Part shown: piece by piece, positions 1 through 6,655 of the stretch
How the letters are laid out: every line of letters begins with the position of its first letter
How positions within the stretch are numbered: the stretch's first letter is position 1
From: Deltaproteobacteria bacterium
Lineage (GTDB): Bacteria; Desulfobacterota; Syntrophia; Syntrophales; UBA5619
DNA length: 7,647 nt
Reading direction: 5' to 3'
Assembly: GCA_026388365.1 (NCBI GenBank)
Contig: JAPLJW010000067.1
Span: 1-7,647 of the forward strand
Position numbers and translations under genes: made by a program
The notes under the pieces: generated by a model
What the model was told of the DNA's origin: nothing
The model's input: the letters and a program-made list of their open reading frames with translations, nothing else
Database searches by the model: none

Positions 1-61
1 ACGTCGCAAAAGAGGTCCCGCCTCTGACGATGCCCTGGATTAATAAGCAAGAAACGCTCAA

Positions 62-94
62 CCCTTTAAAAAGGGGCGGGAGAACTATTTTTTT
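62..94 (+). terminator. Weak candidate transcription terminator
   Basis: A perfect 6-bp inverted repeat (CCCTTT, 2-nt centre, AAAGGG, 62-75) is followed by a run of seven T at 88-94. The 12 nt between stem and T-run are more than a classical intrinsic terminator has, and the 2-nt loop would have to open to at least four. It could end transcription of a gene lying left of the window. The call rests on pattern only. Confidence 0.2.
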
Positions 95-95
95 C

Positions 96-109
96 TTGAC
101 AACTGTCAA
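96..109. repeat. Short inverted repeat TTGACA-AC-TGTCAA
   Basis: Two perfect 6-bp arms, TTGACA (96-101) and TGTCAA (104-109), are separated by 2 bp. The symmetry is of the kind bound by dimeric regulators. It lies directly beside the REP-like palindrome and may instead be part of that mobile repeat unit. No function can be assigned. Confidence 0.3.
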
Positions 110-118
110 CCATATCGG

Positions 119-138
119 ATTCCCGCCTGCGCGGGAAT
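119..138. repeat. REP-like palindromic element
   Basis: The sequence shows ATTCCCGC (119-126), a 4-nt centre CTGC, and GCGGGAAT (131-138), a perfect 8-bp stem followed by GAC. This core matches the abundant REP/MITE-type repeat of many Deltaproteobacteria and other proteobacteria, whose translation produces the familiar SFPRRRES string in spurious ORFs (here on the minus strand). Such elements are intergenic, often dispersed by REP-associated transposases, and can stabilise or end transcripts. Only one copy is visible in the window, so repetition across the genome is known for the family but not shown here. Confidence 0.65.
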
Positions 139-513
139 GACAGTATTGGCGCTGCCTCTCCCTGCGCCACCCGGATCAGCTTTTTCAACCGGTCAATCCG
201 CTTCATCGCACGCCTTTCACACCTTTCCTGATTCCTATAACAATTTATCCGTTTGTGCCAATCCGTTTTTTGACATACCCACCGACAACGCCTTCGGGAT
301 TGGCCTCGCAACAAAATCCTCTTAAAGTCGATAAGGGGCGTCACAGACATGGTATCAGGCTGAAAGATGCAGGTCGGATTGCTTGATCAATTGATTGAAT
401 ACGGGTTTGAAGAAATATATTCAAGGCATAGAAGACCATTTTGGATTGACGCACACCCAACGTAATCATGGATGTTCTTTTCATCCACAATTGTGATATG
501 GAGTCTAAGGGTC

Positions 514-627
514 ATGGCCATACTGGACAAGGTGTTTCCGTTTGATCCACAGATTTTGCTGGAAGGCGCTCCCGCAAAAAGCATCATTGACTTTATCTCA
601 TCGAAAGGCCTTCAAGGGTATGGATGA
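514..627 (+). CDS. Small 37-codon ORF overlapping the start of the cyclic-nucleotide TIM-barrel gene
   Basis: The ORF runs from ATG 514 to TGA 625-627. GGAG lies at 500-503, ten nt upstream of the ATG, and a second purine run sits at 507-511. The product (begins MAILDKVFPFDPQILLEGAP, ends SSKGLQGYG) has ordinary protein composition, whereas the frame of the big gene over the same bases (rich in H, R, K, C, W) does not look translated. The stop overlaps the start region of the big gene (ATG 620 and ATG 629), an arrangement typical of translational coupling. It may be a leader peptide, a small protein, or the true N terminus of the big protein separated by a +1 frameshift. No family is recognised. 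Too short to be sure it is coding. Confidence 0.35.
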   Translation: MAILDKVFPFDPQILLEGAPAKSIIDFISSKGLQGYG

Positions 628-3202
628 TATGGACCGCACCAGTGGGGGATCCTCGAATAGCGATAAGATCCAGAGCATCCTGGATGCCAGCCTTTCCGAA
701 ACCGATTTCTTTTGCAGGAAAAGCCGATCCCTCCTTGGGCAACTGAGCCCCCCACAAGACGAGGATCTCATGTTGCTCGCCCGGCACAAATCCAGAGTCA
801 AATATGGCTACACCATTGCTTCCGATACCCTGTCGCACCTCCTGGATCTGGCCAGACAAAGAGAAAATCAATCGCTCGAGCGCCTTGTTGAATCCCCGTT
901 TTTTCTCGTCAAGGCATCCTGGTTGTACGAGCATGCCCCGTACTTCTTCTTTTTCGACAAAGGGAAAGCGGCCGACCGCGATGACCTCATCGTCCGGTTT
1001 GCGGATGAATACGAGGCCCAGCTTTTGGAAAACAGGAGCTCCATAGAAGGGTGGGAGAAAATCCAGAACCCTTGGCGCGTGCTGGGGGTCACCTTCTGGG
1101 AAAACCAGATCTTTGATCCTGTCGCCCTTATAGACAAAGTTAGATGCGAAAAGATCGAGGGGCTTGAACTCAGCGTCGATTTTCATCCCTTCAATTACAA
1201 GAAGTTGCTTCCGGAGGAGTTTTCCCCTGAAAAAAGGGCGCTGATCAGGGAGGCATGCCGCAAAGCCGGCCTCAAGCTCGATATTCACTCGCCCATCGTC
1301 GGACCTTATGCCCCGTCTCCCGATCCCAAGCAGGGACAGCAACTTTTTTTTGATCCCATGAAATGTTTCGCAATCCAGTGCGAGACCGTCCAATTGGCTT
1401 GCGATATAGGAGCGGGGTCTGTGGTCTTCCACATCATCGATAACGCAAAGGCAAAGGAAATGGCCGCGCTGGTCATGAAGAGCGAAGGCACCCCGGTCAG
1501 GGTGACCTTCGAAAACTATTGCCAGATTGATGCCGTCCAAAGCTCTGAAGTGTTTGCCGCCTGCCTCGATGAGATCATCGGTATGCTCCCCGAGGGCGTG
1601 AAAAGGAACAATTTTGGGGTTACCCTGGATGTGGGCCACCTGAACATAGAGGGAGAGGATCCTCTGGTCGGTGTTGAGAGAATAGGACTCTGGTGCCGTG
1701 CGAACGGGGTCCGTTTGCGCCTTCATGCCACGGACAATTACGGGAAACTGCTCTTCAGCCCCCCGGCCTATAGTGCCGATGTGCACAGCAACGTTTCAGG
1801 TCGGGGAATAAACAGCGCACTGATCATCAACCTGTTGCGGAGCCTGGGGCATGAGTTCGATGTCGTTGCCGAGCAGATTCAGCCCCTTTCCGATAAGGAC
1901 ATGGCCCTGATCCATCAAGCCCAAACCGTACCCATCGATGAGCCCTACGAGAGCATTGTTTCAAAGGGAAGAGATCGACTGGCCCATTTGGGATTCGAAC
2001 CCCTCATCCCCCCCTCCATCGGCAACCAGAATGCATACCGTTTCCTGGCGGGGCTGTCCGGCATTCCCGCTCTCAAGGAATACCTTGTGTTCAGAAGAAT
2101 CCAGGATCAGAAATATTTATCTGTGGATGAGGCCAAGAAGATCTCTCAGGATTTCATGAAAATGCCCCTCAAATTCCGGAATAACCTGACAGAATATATC
2201 GACGAAATGCTCCTGCCCATTCAGAGCGAGCATGGCGTGCTGCAGAAAAGTGAGCTGGATCTGATTTGCCAGAACATCAGCGGCGCCCTGTTTGGAACCC
2301 TCAACAACGAGCACCTGAATCAGATTTTTTCCGAGGTAAGACGCTATCATCAGGGGGAGACGATTTGTGAGCAGAACACCGTCGGGCAGGAGATGTATTA
2401 TATCAAGAGTGGGGAGGTGGCGGTTTCCCTCAACGACAACCAACTGGCCACATTGAAGCCCGGGGAGATATTTGGGGAGATCAGCCTGTTTTACAATGTC
2501 GAGAGAACGGCCACGATCAAGGCTGCTGCAGACCTTACGGAGATCGGTGTATTGACCCGCGGAGGGTTTGAAGCCCTCCTTCTGGGTAGCCAGCCTCATA
2601 GCCACGATTTGATCTACAGACTTTACAGTCTCCTTCCCGAAAGACTGAGAAACCTGAATGAAAAATACAGAGCGGCGATCGACGCCCTTTATCTCATCGC
2701 GGAGGGGCGCAATGTGAAGATGGGAAGAGGCAAAGGCGTGGATGACGCCTTAAGACCGAAGGGAGATTTCTTTCCGACGATCACCCGTGAGGAAGTCCGA
2801 ATCGTATTCCAGGAAACGAAGACCTTTGCTGCGGGCCAGATCGTTATTGCTGAAGGAGACCCCGGTGACGGAGCCTACCTCATTCTGGAAGGAAAAGCGA
2901 AGGCCTTCACCTCGTCGGATAGCGATGAGCAGATTGTCCTCGGTGAATTTAACATTGGCGAGATTTTCGGTGAAATGGCTTTGATCGACAATAAGCCGAG
3001 GTCCGCCAGCGTCGTGACCGTTACACCATGCAAATTTGCATTTATTGAAAAGGGGGCGTTCAGCAGGTACATAGAAACCCGATCCAACTTATCCTTTCGT
3101 CTGATGGCTTTTATTTGTCTGTCTCTTTTTAAGCGCATTGTCACCCTCGACGAGGAATATGCGGATCTGAAGAAACAACTTGGCAGAAATCCCCAGCCAT
3201 GA
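620..3202 (+). CDS. Endonuclease IV/xylose-isomerase-like TIM-barrel protein with two cyclic-nucleotide-binding domains
   Basis: Predicted 860-residue soluble protein, with no signal peptide or membrane segment. Residues 1-150 are mostly helical and unrecognised. Residues about 155-430 form an AP-endonuclease-2-type TIM barrel (Pfam AP_endonuc_2). Its nine candidate metal ligands H223, H271, E298, D337, H340, H369, D387, H389 and E418 line up in order and approximate spacing with E. coli endonuclease IV H69, H109, E145, D179, H182, H216, D229, H231 and E261. Residues 430-565 are a helical linker. Two cNMP-binding domains follow (about 566-655 and 726-850). Each has a PKA-like phosphate-binding cassette: FGE at 618-620 with R629, and FGE at 783-785 with R794. 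Expected behaviour is a metal-dependent hydrolase or isomerase switched by cAMP/cGMP; the substrate is unknown. ATG 620 (GAAAGG at 603-608) or ATG 629 (AAGGG at 614-618) is preferred over TTG 542, because 542-619 overlaps the small ORF and translates poorly. Domain calls are firm; the activity is inferred. Confidence 0.9.
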   Translation: MDDMDRTSGGSSNSDKIQSILDASLSETDFFCRKSRSLLGQLSPPQDEDLMLLARHKSRVKYGYTIASDTLSHLLDLARQRENQSLERLVESPFFLVKASWLYEHAPYFFFFDKGKAADRDDLIVRFADEYEAQLLENRSSIEGWEKIQNPWRVLGVTFWENQIFDPVALIDKVRCEKIEGLELSVDFHPFNYKKLLPEEFSPEKRALIREACRKAGLKLDIHSPIVGPYAPSPDPKQGQQLFFDPMKCFAIQCETVQLACDIGAGSVVFHIIDNAKAKEMAALVMKSEGTPVRVTFENYCQIDAVQSSEVFAACLDEIIGMLPEGVKRNNFGVTLDVGHLNIEGEDPLVGVERIGLWCRANGVRLRLHATDNYGKLLFSPPAYSADVHSNVSGRGINSALIINLLRSLGHEFDVVAEQIQPLSDKDMALIHQAQTVPIDEPYESIVSKGRDRLAHLGFEPLIPPSIGNQNAYRFLAGLSGIPALKEYLVFRRIQDQKYLSVDEAKKISQDFMKMPLKFRNNLTEYIDEMLLPIQSEHGVLQKSELDLICQNISGALFGTLNNEHLNQIFSEVRRYHQGETICEQNTVGQEMYYIKSGEVAVSLNDNQLATLKPGEIFGEISLFYNVERTATIKAAADLTEIGVLTRGGFEALLLGSQPHSHDLIYRLYSLLPERLRNLNEKYRAAIDALYLIAEGRNVKMGRGKGVDDALRPKGDFFPTITREEVRIVFQETKTFAAGQIVIAEGDPGDGAYLILEGKAKAFTSSDSDEQIVLGEFNIGEIFGEMALIDNKPRSASVVTVTPCKFAFIEKGAFSRYIETRSNLSFRLMAFICLSLFKRIVTLDEEYADLKKQLGRNPQP

Positions 3203-3587
3203 AGCTGATTTAATTCCTTCGCTCGCGAGTCCGACAAGCACGAAGGCTATCCGGCAGCGCATGATTGTATTGTGTTTTTGGCCGTCTTTGGTTCTCAAGT
3301 CCGCAATCCCGCTAAAAAAACGCAAGGTGGAACATCACCGATGTCTGTTCCTTCGACCGGAAACACCTCCCGCACCTCAAAAGCCTGAAGCGGATCGAAC
3401 CCTGAGGCTCAATCCCATGATTGAACACTTATACGCCGGACCTGGCGGGCGGCATCATTGCCGAAGAAGATGTTTTCAATACGGTATCGTGAAAGCGGTT
3501 TTCGACACAAACGTCCACAACACCGCCGTCCCGGCCCTGGAGAATGGGCAGCGCGCAGGATACATAACCCGAGAAGCATCCTCCCCC
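3203..3587. other. Intergenic stretch with possible decayed ORF
   Basis: No intact gene is recognised between the cyclic-nucleotide protein and the hsp20 promoter. From about 3331 one frame reads like protein (for example NITDVCSFDRKHLPHLKSL, then after stops TYTPDLAGGIIAEEDVFNTV up to TGA near 3489). The sense then seems to continue in another frame (KAVFDTNVHNTAVPALENGQ and on to TGA at 3639-3641). That pattern suits a frameshifted gene remnant but is not proof. Weak inverted repeats AGCCT (3382-3386)/AGGCT (3405-3409) and CTCGCGAG (about 3221-3228) are present. No clear intrinsic terminator follows the upstream gene. Confidence 0.35.
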
Positions 3588-3616
3588 TTGACGCTCGAGG
3601 ATGGGGTGCATATCTT
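3588..3616 (+). promoter_or_regulatory. Candidate sigma70-type promoter for hsp20-lon
   Basis: TTGACG (3588-3593, five of six to consensus) is followed after exactly 17 nt by TATCTT (3611-3616, four of six). Transcription would begin near 3623, giving an untranslated leader of about 65 nt before the hsp20 start. No sigma32 promoter (CTTGAAA/CCCCATNT) and no CIRCE operator is visible in this interval, so heat control, if present, is not obvious from the DNA. Confidence 0.45.
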
Positions 3617-3678
3617 TCGGGAAAGGATTTCAACCGGGTGAAGGGACCGAAAGGCAACGTCGGGAGTTATCGGTGAAC

Positions 3679-3683
3679 AGGAG
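3679..3683 (+). promoter_or_regulatory. Ribosome binding site of hsp20
   Basis: AGGAG lies six nt before ATG 3690, a near-ideal Shine-Dalgarno spacing that fixes the start. The leader carries a small possible hairpin (CCGA/TCGG around 3648-3664) just upstream. I see no ROSE or fourU element masking AGGAG. Confidence 0.75.
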
Positions 3684-3689
3684 TCAGGC

Positions 3690-4136
3690 ATGGATTACAT
3701 TAAAATCAGATTCGTGGACAATCCGGAAGGCGTCGAGTCCGAATTTCGCCGGACCGTGGAAGAGATGTTGCGCGCGGCCCAGCCGCGGTTCACGCTCTCC
3801 CGGCAGCGGTGGCGGCCCCAGATCGACATCTATGAAACCCGCGAGGAGATCGTCATCCTGGCCGAGATCGCCGGCGTCCCGAGGGAGGAGATCAACCTGG
3901 AGATCGGCCCCCGCACGGTGAAGATCTCCGGTACGCGGGAAGGCGGACCGCGGGAGGAGGATGCCCGCTACCGTCTTGCCGAGATCCCCTGCGGCCATTT
4001 CGAACGGAACCTCACGCTCCCCGTTCCGATCAATATGGAAACGGTCCGGGCGGTCTGCCGGGACGGCATCCTGGAGATCCGGCTCGCCAAGCGCCCCTTG
4101 GACCGCGTCCACAAGATCAGCATTCAAGGCAGTTGA
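3690..4136 (+). CDS. hsp20: Small heat-shock protein, Hsp20/alpha-crystallin family
   Basis: A cytosolic ATP-independent holdase of 148 residues that binds unfolding proteins and keeps them soluble for refolding or degradation. The alpha-crystallin domain spans about residues 41-134, beginning WRPQIDIYET, with the typical GVPREEINLEI strand region (62-72) and the conserved DGILEIRLAK segment (125-134), equivalent to the A-x-x-x-n-G-V-L signature. The C-terminal tail carries an I-x-I motif (I143, I145) used for oligomer assembly. The N-terminal arm (1-40) is short and helical. Length is normal for bacterial Hsp20. It starts at ATG with a strong AGGAG. It lies 28 bp upstream of lon on the same strand, so the two are almost certainly one operon linking a holdase with a protease. 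GC content and GC-ending codons are high, as in lon and unlike the gene to the left. Confidence 0.95.
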   Translation: MDYIKIRFVDNPEGVESEFRRTVEEMLRAAQPRFTLSRQRWRPQIDIYETREEIVILAEIAGVPREEINLEIGPRTVKISGTREGGPREEDARYRLAEIPCGHFERNLTLPVPINMETVRAVCRDGILEIRLAKRPLDRVHKISIQGS

Positions 4137-4154
4137 TTCTGCTTGAGATATATT

Positions 4155-4159
4155 GGAGG
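4155..4159 (+). promoter_or_regulatory. Ribosome binding site deciding the lon start
   Basis: GGAGG lies five nt before ATG 4165. The in-frame TTG at 4153 overlaps this site and is therefore not the start. The 28-bp gap from the hsp20 stop contains no terminator, which supports cotranscription. Confidence 0.85.
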
Positions 4160-4164
4160 TTCCC

Positions 4165-6537
4165 ATGTCCGAACAGAAAGCGTCTGAAGAAATGAAAATT
4201 GCAAGCATTCCGGAGATCCTTCCGGTGCTGCCGCTCGCGGGCGCCTTCGTCTTTCCGAAGATGCTCTTCCCGCTTGAGGTTTCAGGCGCCTCTGCGATCA
4301 GCCTGATCGACGAGGCGATGGCGGGCGACCGCCTGATCGGCCTCGTCATGCTCAAGCAGACCGGCGACCCGGCGGAAGGCCCGCACAAAATTGAGGATTT
4401 TTATGGCGTCGGCACGAGCGTCGTCATCCTCCGGATGGCCAAGACCGCCGATAACAAAACTCAGCTCCTCCTCCAGGGGATCGGCCGATTCCGCATCATC
4501 GAACTGATTGAGGGAAAGCCTTACCTCCGCACCCGCGTGGAGAATCTGGAGGACCGGGAGACCAAGGACATCGAGGTCGAGGCGCTGATGGCGAACCTCG
4601 TCGGCCTCTTCGAGCGGATCGTGAAACTCTCGCCCTTCCTCCCCCAGGAGTTCGGGGCAATGGCCAAGACGGTCTCCGAACCCGGCGTCCTGTCCGACAT
4701 CGTCGCCTCCGTCATCAATTCGCCGATCGAGGAGAAACAGAAGCTCCTCGAGATCCTCGACGTGAAGGAGCGCCTCCGCGCGGTGACGCGCCTGGTCAAC
4801 CACCAGTTGGAGATCCTTGAACTGGGCAGCAAGATCCAGTCCCAGGTGAAGGACGACATGGACAAGAGCCAGCGGGAGTATTACCTTCGCCAGCAGCTCA
4901 GCGCGATCCGCAAGGAGTTGGGCGAGACGGACGACGAAAAGGTCGAGGTCGAGGAGTACCGCGCGAAGATCGAAAAGCAGAACCTTCCGGAAGAGGCAAA
5001 AAAGGAGGCACAGCGCGAACTCGCCCGGCTTTCCAAAATGCACCCATCATCGGCGGAATACACCGTCGCGGCGACCTACCTCGACTGGATGACGGCGCTC
5101 CCCTGGCACGAGGGCACCGAGAACAACCTCGATATCAAAAAGGCGAGGCGCGTGCTGGACGAGGACCACTACGGCCTGGAAAAGGCGAAGAAGCGGATCA
5201 TCGAATACCTCGCCGTCCGCAAGCTGAAGCCGGACTCAAAGGGGCCGATTCTCTGTTTCGCCGGCCCGCCGGGGACTGGCAAGACCTCCCTCGGCCACTC
5301 CATCGGCCGCGCTTTAGGAAGGAAGTTCATCCGCATTTCGCTCGGCGGCATTCACGACGAGGCGGAGATCCGCGGCCACCGTCGGACCTACGTCGGGGCG
5401 CTCCCCGGCCGGATCATCCAGGGGATCCGGCGGGCGGAGTCGAACAACCCCGTCTTCATGCTGGATGAGATCGATAAGGTCGGAAGTGATTTCCGCGGCG
5501 ATCCCTCGTCGGCGCTCCTGGAGGTCCTCGACCCGGAGCAGAATTTCTCCTTTGCGGACCACTACCTGGACGTCCCGTTCGACCTGTCGCACGTGATGTT
5601 CATCACGACGGCCAACATCCTGGAGACGATCCCGCCGGCGCTCCGCGACCGCCTGGAGGTGATCGAACTGTCCGGCTACACGATCGACGAGAAGATCCGG
5701 ATCGCCCAGCGTTACCTGATCCCGCGGCAGACGGAGGCGAACGGCCTGAAACCGGAACAGATCCGGATCACGAAGAGCGCCCTCGGCAAAATCATCACCG
5801 GCTATACTCGGGAGGCGGGGGTGCGGAATGTCGAGCGGGAGCTCGCCGCGGTCTGCCGGGGCGTAGCGAGCCAGATCGCCGAAGGCGCGATTGAAAAGGC
5901 AAAGATCACGGCGCGGGATCTCCACCGGTTCCTCGGCCCCTTACGGATCACAGAGGAGGCTGCCGCCCGGACCTCAAAGCCGGGGGTCGTCATGGGGCTC
6001 GCCTGGACGCCGGCCGGCGGGGATATTCTCTTCATCGAGGCGACGGCCATGAAGGGCAAGGGCGGCCTCACCCTGACCGGACAACTGGGGGATGTCATGA
6101 AGGAATCGGCCACCGCGGCGCTCAGCTTCATCCGCGCGAACGCGGAGGAATTGGGGATTGCGAAGGATTTCTTTGAGGGGACGGACATCCATATCCATGT
6201 CCCCTCCGGAGCCATCCCCAAGGACGGGCCGTCGGCGGGGGTGACGATGCTGACCGCTCTGACGTCGCTGCTGACCAACCGGACGGTCAAAAAAGACCTT
6301 GCCATGACAGGCGAGATCACGCTCCGGGGGCTGGTCCTGCCGATCGGCGGGGTCAAGGAGAAGGTTCTCGCCGCCCACCGGGCCGGCGTGAAGACGATCA
6401 TCCTGCCAAAATGGAACAAAAAGGACCTGGAGGATGTCCCGGCAAAGGTGTGCAAGGAGATCGCCTTCCACTTCGTGGACGAGATGATGGAGGTCCTCCG
6501 GATCGCGCTGGACAAGGCGCCGGAGTCGGCGAAATAG
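4165..6537 (+). CDS. lon: ATP-dependent protease Lon (LonA type)
   Basis: A cytosolic hexameric AAA+ serine protease that unfolds and degrades damaged and short-lived regulatory proteins. It has 790 residues, close to the 784 of E. coli Lon. Residues about 18-210 form the LON substrate-binding domain (LPVLPLAGAFVFPKMLFPLEV region). A helical, charged segment follows (about 210-305). The AAA+ module (about 310-590) has Walker A GPPGTGKT at 367-374 and Walker B FMLDEID at 431-437. The proteolytic domain (about 600-780) holds the Ser-Lys dyad: S690 in GPSAGVTM and K733 in GGVKEKVLAAHRAG, 43 residues apart as in E. coli (S679, K722). No truncation or lesion is seen. It starts at ATG 4165, not the TTG four codons upstream. 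It is second in an operon with hsp20, an arrangement known from other Deltaproteobacteria where lon often occurs in more than one copy, so this may be a stress-linked paralogue. Confidence 0.98.
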   Translation: MSEQKASEEMKIASIPEILPVLPLAGAFVFPKMLFPLEVSGASAISLIDEAMAGDRLIGLVMLKQTGDPAEGPHKIEDFYGVGTSVVILRMAKTADNKTQLLLQGIGRFRIIELIEGKPYLRTRVENLEDRETKDIEVEALMANLVGLFERIVKLSPFLPQEFGAMAKTVSEPGVLSDIVASVINSPIEEKQKLLEILDVKERLRAVTRLVNHQLEILELGSKIQSQVKDDMDKSQREYYLRQQLSAIRKELGETDDEKVEVEEYRAKIEKQNLPEEAKKEAQRELARLSKMHPSSAEYTVAATYLDWMTALPWHEGTENNLDIKKARRVLDEDHYGLEKAKKRIIEYLAVRKLKPDSKGPILCFAGPPGTGKTSLGHSIGRALGRKFIRISLGGIHDEAEIRGHRRTYVGALPGRIIQGIRRAESNNPVFMLDEIDKVGSDFRGDPSSALLEVLDPEQNFSFADHYLDVPFDLSHVMFITTANILETIPPALRDRLEVIELSGYTIDEKIRIAQRYLIPRQTEANGLKPEQIRITKSALGKIITGYTREAGVRNVERELAAVCRGVASQIAEGAIEKAKITARDLHRFLGPLRITEEAAARTSKPGVVMGLAWTPAGGDILFIEATAMKGKGGLTLTGQLGDVMKESATAALSFIRANAEELGIAKDFFEGTDIHIHVPSGAIPKDGPSAGVTMLTALTSLLTNRTVKKDLAMTGEITLRGLVLPIGGVKEKVLAAHRAGVKTIILPKWNKKDLEDVPAKVCKEIAFHFVDEMMEVLRIALDKAPESAK

Positions 6538-6655
6538 AGGGGACGCCCAATGCCGACATCCCAAGAACCCGGAGCGTAGAGATCTTATAAGATGGACTTC
6601 TTCCGGAACCGCGTTACGGGAGACGCATCCCCTCCGGGTTTCCTCTACTCCGGCT
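6538..6655. other. Convergent intergenic spacer with two palindromes
   Basis: The 118 bp lie between the lon stop and the stop of the opposing transglutaminase-like gene. They include a perfect 12-bp AT-rich palindrome ATCTTATAAGAT (6582-6593). At the right edge GGCTTC-A-GAAGCC (6652-6664) overlaps the end of the minus-strand gene. Neither is followed by a T-run, so a bidirectional terminator is possible but not shown. Confidence 0.3.

Larger units (their letters stand above)
66..206 (-). pseudogene. Possible 5' remnant of a gene (adenine-deaminase-like N terminus), cut by the REP element
   Basis: A minus-strand frame starts at ATG 206-204, with AAAGG six nt upstream as a fair ribosome binding site. 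Its first 18 codons read like a real N terminus (MKRIDRLKKLIRVAQGEA), similar in flavour to the start of adenine deaminases (a basic helix followed by a VARGEEPADL-like motif). From about position 150 leftwards the frame runs into the REP palindrome and translates it as SFPRRRES, then ends at 66. The likeness is remembered from family patterns, rests on a short stretch, and could be chance. If right, the rest of the gene has been lost. Confidence 0.2.
1..513. other. Gene-poor left flank
   Basis: I see no intact gene of recognisable family here. The stretch holds a 5-bp hairpin AGAGG/CCTCT (11-25), the terminator-like and TTGACA/TGTCAA repeats, the REP-like palindrome and the possible gene remnant listed separately. 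An AT-richer patch lies at 385-430, with an inverted repeat TTGAA (407-411)/TTCAA (420-424). It could contain the promoter of the downstream gene, but no well-spaced -35/-10 pair stands out. The frame open from the window edge (ending TAA about 41-43) may be the tail of a neighbouring gene and cannot be identified. Confidence 0.5.

Noticed and set aside
1..43. C-terminal tail of a gene entering from the left (plus-strand frame ending TAA about 41-43)
   Set aside because: Thirteen codons are too few to support a call.
391..421. TTGATT/TATATT as promoter of the fusion gene
   Set aside because: The spacer is 19 nt (or 15 nt using TTGAAT), outside the good range, and the region is AT-rich enough to give such matches by chance.
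542..619. TTG 542 as the start of the fusion protein
   Set aside because: The 26 extra codons have an unusual composition and overlap a more protein-like frame; ATG 620 and ATG 629 have better-placed purine-rich sites.
593..1786. 397-codon open frame on the minus strand opposite the TIM-barrel gene
   Set aside because: It lies antisense to the plus-strand frame that carries all conserved motifs; its own translation shows no family features. It is open because of codon bias in the real gene.
3587..3610. Sigma32-type promoter using CTTGAC
   Set aside because: The required CCCCAT-like -10 is absent; the strand carries GGGG instead at the matching distance.
4282..5043. Long minus-strand open frame opposite lon, and similar ones at 5314-5925 and 5802-6515
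   Set aside because: These are antisense shadows of the high-GC lon gene, with no recognisable motifs and no ribosome binding sites.
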